DNA of 64,000 bases from Anisodus tanguticus. Lineage: Eukaryota; Streptophyta; Magnoliopsida; Solanales; Solanaceae. A model generated the notes under the pieces. It had not been told where the DNA came from. It saw nothing but the letters and a program-made list of their open reading frames with translations, and did not search any database. The translations under genes were made by a program, and so were the position numbers. The stretch spans positions 60,398,513 through 60,462,512 of the forward strand of contig CM067539.1 in the NCBI GenBank assembly GCA_034509755.1. The letters run 5' to 3'. How positions within the stretch are numbered: position 1 is the first letter of the stretch; each line of letters starts with the position of its first letter. Shown one piece after another: positions 61,201-64,000 of the stretch.

Positions 61201-63989
61201 GTTATTTGCAGAAGACAGACAAATTCAAAGGGAGGTGTCATGGTGTATGTTATTTGCAGAAGACATAGTCCTGATTGATGAGACTCGCAGCGGAGTGAAC
61301 GCTAAGCTGGAGGTTTGGAGATAGACTCTAGAGTCCAAAGGATTCAGGTTGAGTAGAACCAAGACAAAATATTTGGAGTGCAAATTCAGTGAGGGGAGCG
61401 ACCATGAGACAAGCGTGGAGGTGAGGCTTGGTACTCAGGTCATTCCAAATAAAGAAAGCTTCAAGTATCTCAAATTTATTATCCAAGGAAATGGATTGGT
61501 GGCAATGTCACACATCGTATTAGTGCAGGGTGGATGAAATAGAGGCTCGCATCTGGAGTCTTGTGCGATAAAAAGGTGACACCAAAACTTAAAGGCAAGT
61601 TCTATAGGGTGGTGGTTAGACCAACCATGTTGTATGGGGCGGAGTGTTGACCAGTCAAGACTTCACACATCCAGAAGATGAAAGTTGCGGAGATGAAAAT
61701 GTTGAGATGGATGTGGGCATACAAGGAGGGATAGGATTAGAAATGATGATATCTGGGACTGAGTGAGGTGGCCTCGGTGGAGGATAAGACATGAGAAACG
61801 AGGTTGAGATAGTTCAGGCATGTGTAGAGGAGAGACACAAATGCCCCAGTGCAGAGGTGTGAGAGGTTGGCTAGGGACTGGTTCATGAGGGGTAGAGGTA
61901 GGCCGAAGAAGTATTGGGAAGAGGTGATTAAACGAGATATGACGCAGGTGCAACTTACTGAGGACATGACCTTAGATAAGGAGTTGTGGAGGACACGGAT
62001 TATGGTAGAAGTGTAGTAGACAGTTGAGTGTTCTTCTACTTACGCTTACATACTGGTATTTGTAGTATTATTATTGTAGCCCTGCTTAGCCTATCATACT
62101 AGTAAGCTCAATATTGCTTTATAGTCTCCTATAGTTTGATTTCTGTTATTGTATGTTCTTTCGTGTACTTTGTTTATCTTATTTAACTGAGTTAGTTACT
62201 GCTTCTTTTTTCAAAATGTTTTATCATGGCTTATTCACTTTTGTTGTCATCATTTTCATACTGCTTTAAATTTCTTGTCCGGGTCTGACCATTTCTCTGG
62301 CTTTGCCTGTGCTTATGCTTTGTCTTGAGCCGACGGTTTTTCGGAAACAACCTCTCATCTCTACCTACCAAGGTAGAGGTAAGGTCTACATACACTCTAT
62401 CCCCACATTGTGGGATTTCACTGGGTATGTTGTTGTTGTTGTATTAAATTTATAAACTTCCGATATGTTAATCAAACTAACTTTCAAACACCTACATATA
62501 AATTGTGATATAAGAAACTACACAAATGACGAAGAAGAAGAAAAAGGCATCTTTAGTTTTAGTTGCAAACTACAGAATCATCTCACTATGCTTAGCCTCT
62601 CCTACTGCACCCCAGAAATCCACCACCACCAAACATCACAAAAAAGAAAAAAATATTCTAGATTAAAGATAATACATTTACAAACTCAATTAACAGAAAC
62701 AGACAGCACGTCGGATGTCCCAATTACAGATGCACCAACAGATAAATACAAACCTCAACAAAGTATCCAGTTCCGACATCTACCAAAACTTTCTCAGCAT
62801 CATCTAGTGTCCCCGGCACATACAAAGATGCTGTTAAAGGAACCAACATTTTCTTCCCTGCACAAGGAAGACCCAATAAGAAGTAAAACCCGTATCATAA
62901 ATTTCACAATAGAGTCAAAAGAACACTCTTTTACACCTAATTCCTAAAAGGGTGTGTTGCAGAACCAGCGGGTTGCAAGAAAACACAGTAAAAAGAAGCC
63001 CATATCATAAATTTCACAATAAAGTAAAAAAGAAGTCTTTTACACCTAATTCCTATAAAGGTGTTTTGCATAAAAAGAGAGATATGAACCAACATTTTCT
63101 TCCCTGAGCAAGAAAACCAAAACCCATATCATATATTTCACAATAAAGTCAAAATAACACTCTTTTTTACACCTAATACCTCTCAGTAAAAGAAAACGAA
63201 AACAAACAACAACAGCATACACAGTGTAATCACACAAAGTGGGGTTTGGAAAAGAAAACCAAAACCAAAATCATAAACATCATAATAGCAAAAAAAAAAA
63301 AATCTTTTACACCTAATTCCTCCCAGTAAAATACTAAAACCCATATCATAAATATCACATTATCAGCATCTTCTAGTGTCCCCAGCACATACAAAGATGC
63401 TGTTAAAGGCACCAACCCCTGCTCAAGAAAACCCAATAAGAACCAAAACCATATCATAAATTTCACAATAAAATCAAAAGAACAATCTTTTACACCTAAT
63501 CCCTAAAAGGGTGTTTACAAAACACTCATTTACTCCTAATTCCTCCCAGTAAAAAAACCAAGACCCAAACCATAAATTTGACAATGAAAATTCAAACGAA
63601 CACTCTTTTACACCTAATTCCTCCAAGTAAAATAAACAAAAACCCAAATAATAAATATCATAATACTTGAAAAAGAACACTCATTTACACCTAATTCCTA
63701 AAAGGGTGTCACCTAACTATCATAATACTTAAAAAAGAACCCTCATTTACACCTAATTACCAAAAGCGTATTTACATAACAAGAGGGAACACGAACCTTG
63801 AGGGCGTAGAGACAGATCCTGAAGGGCATTAGATGCGATTTCTAAACGAGTAGTTGCAGTGCGGATGTTATTAAGGCTATCTTGAAGGAGGTTAACTTCT
63901 AGATCGGCTTGTTCTTTGAGTGCTTTTAGTTGCTCAACACTCATCTTCTCTATTTCAAGTGTTCTTCCACCTGGACTGTAAGACGCCAT
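49244..63989 (-). CDS. PFD5: Prefoldin subunit 5
   Basis: Alpha-class subunit of the prefoldin hexamer, which hands unfolded actin and tubulin to the CCT chaperonin in the cytosol. Exons: 63797-63989 (ATG at 63987-63989), 62754-62857, 57514-57591, 49244-49327 (stop TAG). All borders are GT..AG and the frame joins to 152 residues, the usual plant size (about 151). Exon 1 gives the first coiled-coil helix (EKMSVEQLKALKEQADLEVN) and LRPQG. Exon 2 gives the beta-hairpin region (KKMLVPLTASLYVPGTLDDA, KVLVDVGTGYFVE). Exon 3 gives GKDYCERKISLLKSNYEQLL, and exon 4 the second helix end (ILQAKLRQLAPAQ). It looks intact. Introns of 0.9, 5.2 and 8.2 kb hold a tandem array, an RTE LINE and an L1 LINE. Confidence 0.96.
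49650..49800 (+). repeat. Fragment of a second RTE/SINE-like 3' end
   Basis: CAAATTGGGGTCGGCTATAT followed by GGATCCTCATCGACCATGCT resembles a dispersed Solanaceae repeat end that reads TTGGGGTCGGCTATATGAAT in copies I recall. No (CAA)n tail or target duplication is visible. It lies in PFD5 intron 3. Confidence 0.45.
49801..51100. other. PFD5 intron 3, unassigned
   Basis: Intron sequence with no recognisable exon or bounded transposon. The region 50150-50350 contains short frames without any match I know. Confidence 0.4.
51101..51220 (-). mobile_element. 88-bp RTE-type insertion with a 16-bp target duplication
   Basis: AATCTGACAAGTCATA occurs at 51101-51116 and 51205-51220, perfectly repeated. 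The insert between them starts CAACAACAACAACATACCCG and ends within the GTACGCAGACCTTACC block, so it is an extremely 5'-truncated RTE copy. It lies in PFD5 intron 3, in the sense orientation for the gene. Confidence 0.9.
51221..52390. other. PFD5 intron 3, unassigned
   Basis: Moderately AT-rich intron sequence. I see no exon, RNA gene or transposon with ends. A short (GT)n run lies near 52040. Confidence 0.4.
52495..53742 (-). pseudogene. L1 ORF2 C-terminal part with zinc-binding RT domain
   Basis: The longest open stretch of the window, 415 codons without a stop. It includes RIDKIRRDFLWNSNMEKKGY, HGGLGIRNLKWQSNALKLKW and the zf-RVT segment KCYLCGEEAETVSHLFLNC (C-x2-C-x7-H-x4-C), then CIWWTIWKERNSRCYDDI near the end. 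It ends at TAG/TAA near 52495, about 100 bases before the poly(T). It is a piece of ORF2, cut from the upstream RT by frameshifts. Confidence 0.88.
53769..54910 (-). pseudogene. L1 ORF2 reverse transcriptase
   Basis: MDKAPGPDRFTMWFFIKCWE, IALIPKKK, YKILSKVLTERLKKVIDKFV with QQMTFIKGRQIMDAVLIANE, then LRQGDPLYPFLFILVMEGLN, in several frames. The catalytic YADD is kept near 54040 but a stop (TAA) precedes it. The DKASAMDKAPGPD stretch carries a small tandem duplication of the ATGGACAAAGC-type unit. It cannot make a working enzyme. Confidence 0.9.
54817..56079 (-). pseudogene. L1 ORF2 endonuclease and linker
   Basis: MKVNLISWNVRGLN and ICLQETKLEG mark the APE-type endonuclease start (56079-55885). 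GGGIIILWDSRVWRGEVLEI, GVYAPN and CGDFNITRYPSEK follow in other frames. A run of about 11 C residues at 55860-55871 coincides with one frameshift. The linker to the RT (RSRALWLKEGDRNTSFFHKI) is at 54817-55158. Confidence 0.87.
56917..57441 (-). pseudogene. L1 ORF1 protein (DUF4283 type), 5'-truncated
   Basis: A 174-codon open stretch: YEMDGNMFLFEFLNRNMTEQ, then NLQWWSF and TWIRAVGIPLHLWSQKIFVE, KWARIKIRG. This is the DUF4283 RNA-binding domain found in plant L1 ORF1 proteins. No ATG starts it at the right place, and the N-terminal part of the domain is absent. The usual CCHC knuckle is not seen before the stop near 56917. Confidence 0.8.
57592..58423. other. PFD5 intron 2, left part
   Basis: AT-rich intron sequence between exon 3 and the RTE LINE. 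I see nothing in it apart from the 14-bp target duplication at its right end. Confidence 0.5.
58424..59190 (+). promoter_or_regulatory. RTE LINE 5' leader, GC- and CT-rich
   Basis: A GC-rich start (CCGGCACTCCGGCGCGGGGA, near 58510) followed by CT-rich sequence (58570-58670). LINEs carry internal promoters in the 5' leader, so this is the likely promoter of the element; that role is inferred from position. Open frames here are a by-product of base composition. Confidence 0.6.
59190..60165 (+). pseudogene. RTE endonuclease domain, broken
   Basis: LRVGSWNIGTLTRKSIELVQ then NIICVQETKWVG and RNGVGILVD are the APE-type endonuclease motifs of RTE elements. GDFNGHIG (near 59625-59650) and the end (MHGGFGLWDRNGGGVALLEF, AQIDFLLLR) follow in other frames. 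A break falls at each change of frame, and a stop follows the duplicated AACATTATTAGTGAACATTA near 59500. Confidence 0.88.
60166..62030 (+). pseudogene. RTE reverse transcriptase domain, broken
   Basis: FIDLEKAYHKVPREFLWRCL (60921 on), APGITLSPFLFVLVMDGLTR and LFAEDIVLIDE keep the order of RTE RT motifs, but the catalytic FADD reads FAED. A tandem duplication of about 47 bases (61171-61217 and 61218-61265) precedes the FAED. The C-terminal part includes the CEFSEG-type KYLECKFSEG and a final EDMTLDKELWRTRIMVEV near 61965-62015. Several stops and shifts interrupt it. Confidence 0.87.
62858..63796. repeat. Tandem array in PFD5 intron 1, including a partial exon 2 copy
   Basis: TTTACACCTAATTCCT or a close variant recurs nine times (near 62932, 63040, 63168, 63305, 63490, 63530, 63608, 63687, 63747) with units of about 60-130 bases also sharing ATCATAAATTTCACAATAAA. 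Positions 63362-63418 copy most of exon 2 (CATCTTCTAGTGTCCCCAGC, ACATACAAAGATGCTGTTAA), and 63085-63110 copies the exon 2 / intron border. A small RTE tail is present at about 63206-63245. Confidence 0.85.
63206..63245 (-). repeat. RTE-type 3' tail fragment in PFD5 intron 1
   Basis: CAAACAACAACAGCATACAC then AGTGTAATCACACAAAGTGG matches the RTE 3' end complement. Only about 40 bases remain. Confidence 0.6.
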
Positions 63990-64000
63990 TTCTTCTCGAA

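Larger units (their letters stand above)
58410..62455 (+). mobile_element. RTE-type LINE with both ends and a 14-bp target duplication
   Basis: The element covers 58424-62441 (4.0 kb). TATTAAATTTATAA is perfectly repeated at 58410-58423 and 62442-62455. It has a GC-rich 5' leader, a single endonuclease-RT reading frame, a short 3' UTR and a (TTG)n end instead of poly(A), all typical of plant RTE LINEs. The reading frame is broken in many places. It lies in PFD5 intron 2, antisense to the gene. The same 3' end (CCCACATTGTGGGATTTCAC) recurs in reverse in all short RTE fragments of this window. Confidence 0.94.

Noticed and set aside
62858..63796. CRISPR-like repeat array
   Set aside because: Repeats are diverged, unequally spaced and lie in an intron of a plant gene; no cas genes.

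Overview
This is nuclear DNA of a flowering plant, most likely a Solanaceae species. The genes have many small exons with GT..AG introns in AT-rich DNA. The repeats are plant types: Ty1-copia, Ty3-gypsy Athila/Tat-like, L1 and RTE LINEs, MITEs and tRNA-derived SINEs. Many copies carry the RTE/TS-type tail (CAACAACAAC ATACCCAGTG or its complement), which I associate with Solanaceae. The family placement rests on repeat style and is an inference.

Four host genes are recognisable and all are housekeeping. (1) Positions 344-12479, plus strand: the cytosolic phenylalanyl-tRNA synthetase beta subunit, 17 exons seen, with the N-terminal exon missing or damaged at the window edge. (2) Positions 16962-26378, minus strand: mitochondrial dihydroorotate dehydrogenase (pyrimidine synthesis), 11 exons including a 30-bp micro-exon, convergent with gene 1. 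(3) About 32006-35151, minus strand: the PP2A activator PTPA. (4) Positions 49244-63989, minus strand: prefoldin subunit 5, only 152 codons but spread over 14.7 kb. A decayed BAHD acyltransferase pseudogene (13564-14632, minus) lies between genes 1 and 2. These genes do not form a pathway or operon; they are neighbours separated by transposon-rich DNA.

Mobile elements make up most of the rest. Introns of gene 1 hold SINEs, MITEs and an L1 fragment. Intron 1 of the DHODH gene holds a tandem repeat whose units were each hit by different MITEs at the same TA. Positions 35250-47790 form a nest: a non-autonomous gypsy-like element (A, plus), a rearranged inverted partial copy (B), and a Ty1-copia element (40189-45199) inserted into the LTR of B. 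The PFD5 introns hold a near-complete L1 (about 52391-57440, minus) and an RTE LINE with intact ends (58424-62441, plus, 14-bp target-site duplication), plus a tandem array that has copied part of exon 2. Retroelement reading frames are broken by stops and frameshifts. No CRISPR, rRNA or functional tRNA gene was seen.

I did not find a clearly new gene system. The most unusual items are the DHODH intron repeat with repeated insertions at one site, the PFD5 intron array carrying a pseudo-exon, the inverted gypsy-like A/B arrangement beside the PTPA start, and the RTE LINE with perfect target-site duplication. All exon limits come from reading splice sites and conserved protein sequence by eye, so errors of a base or two are possible.
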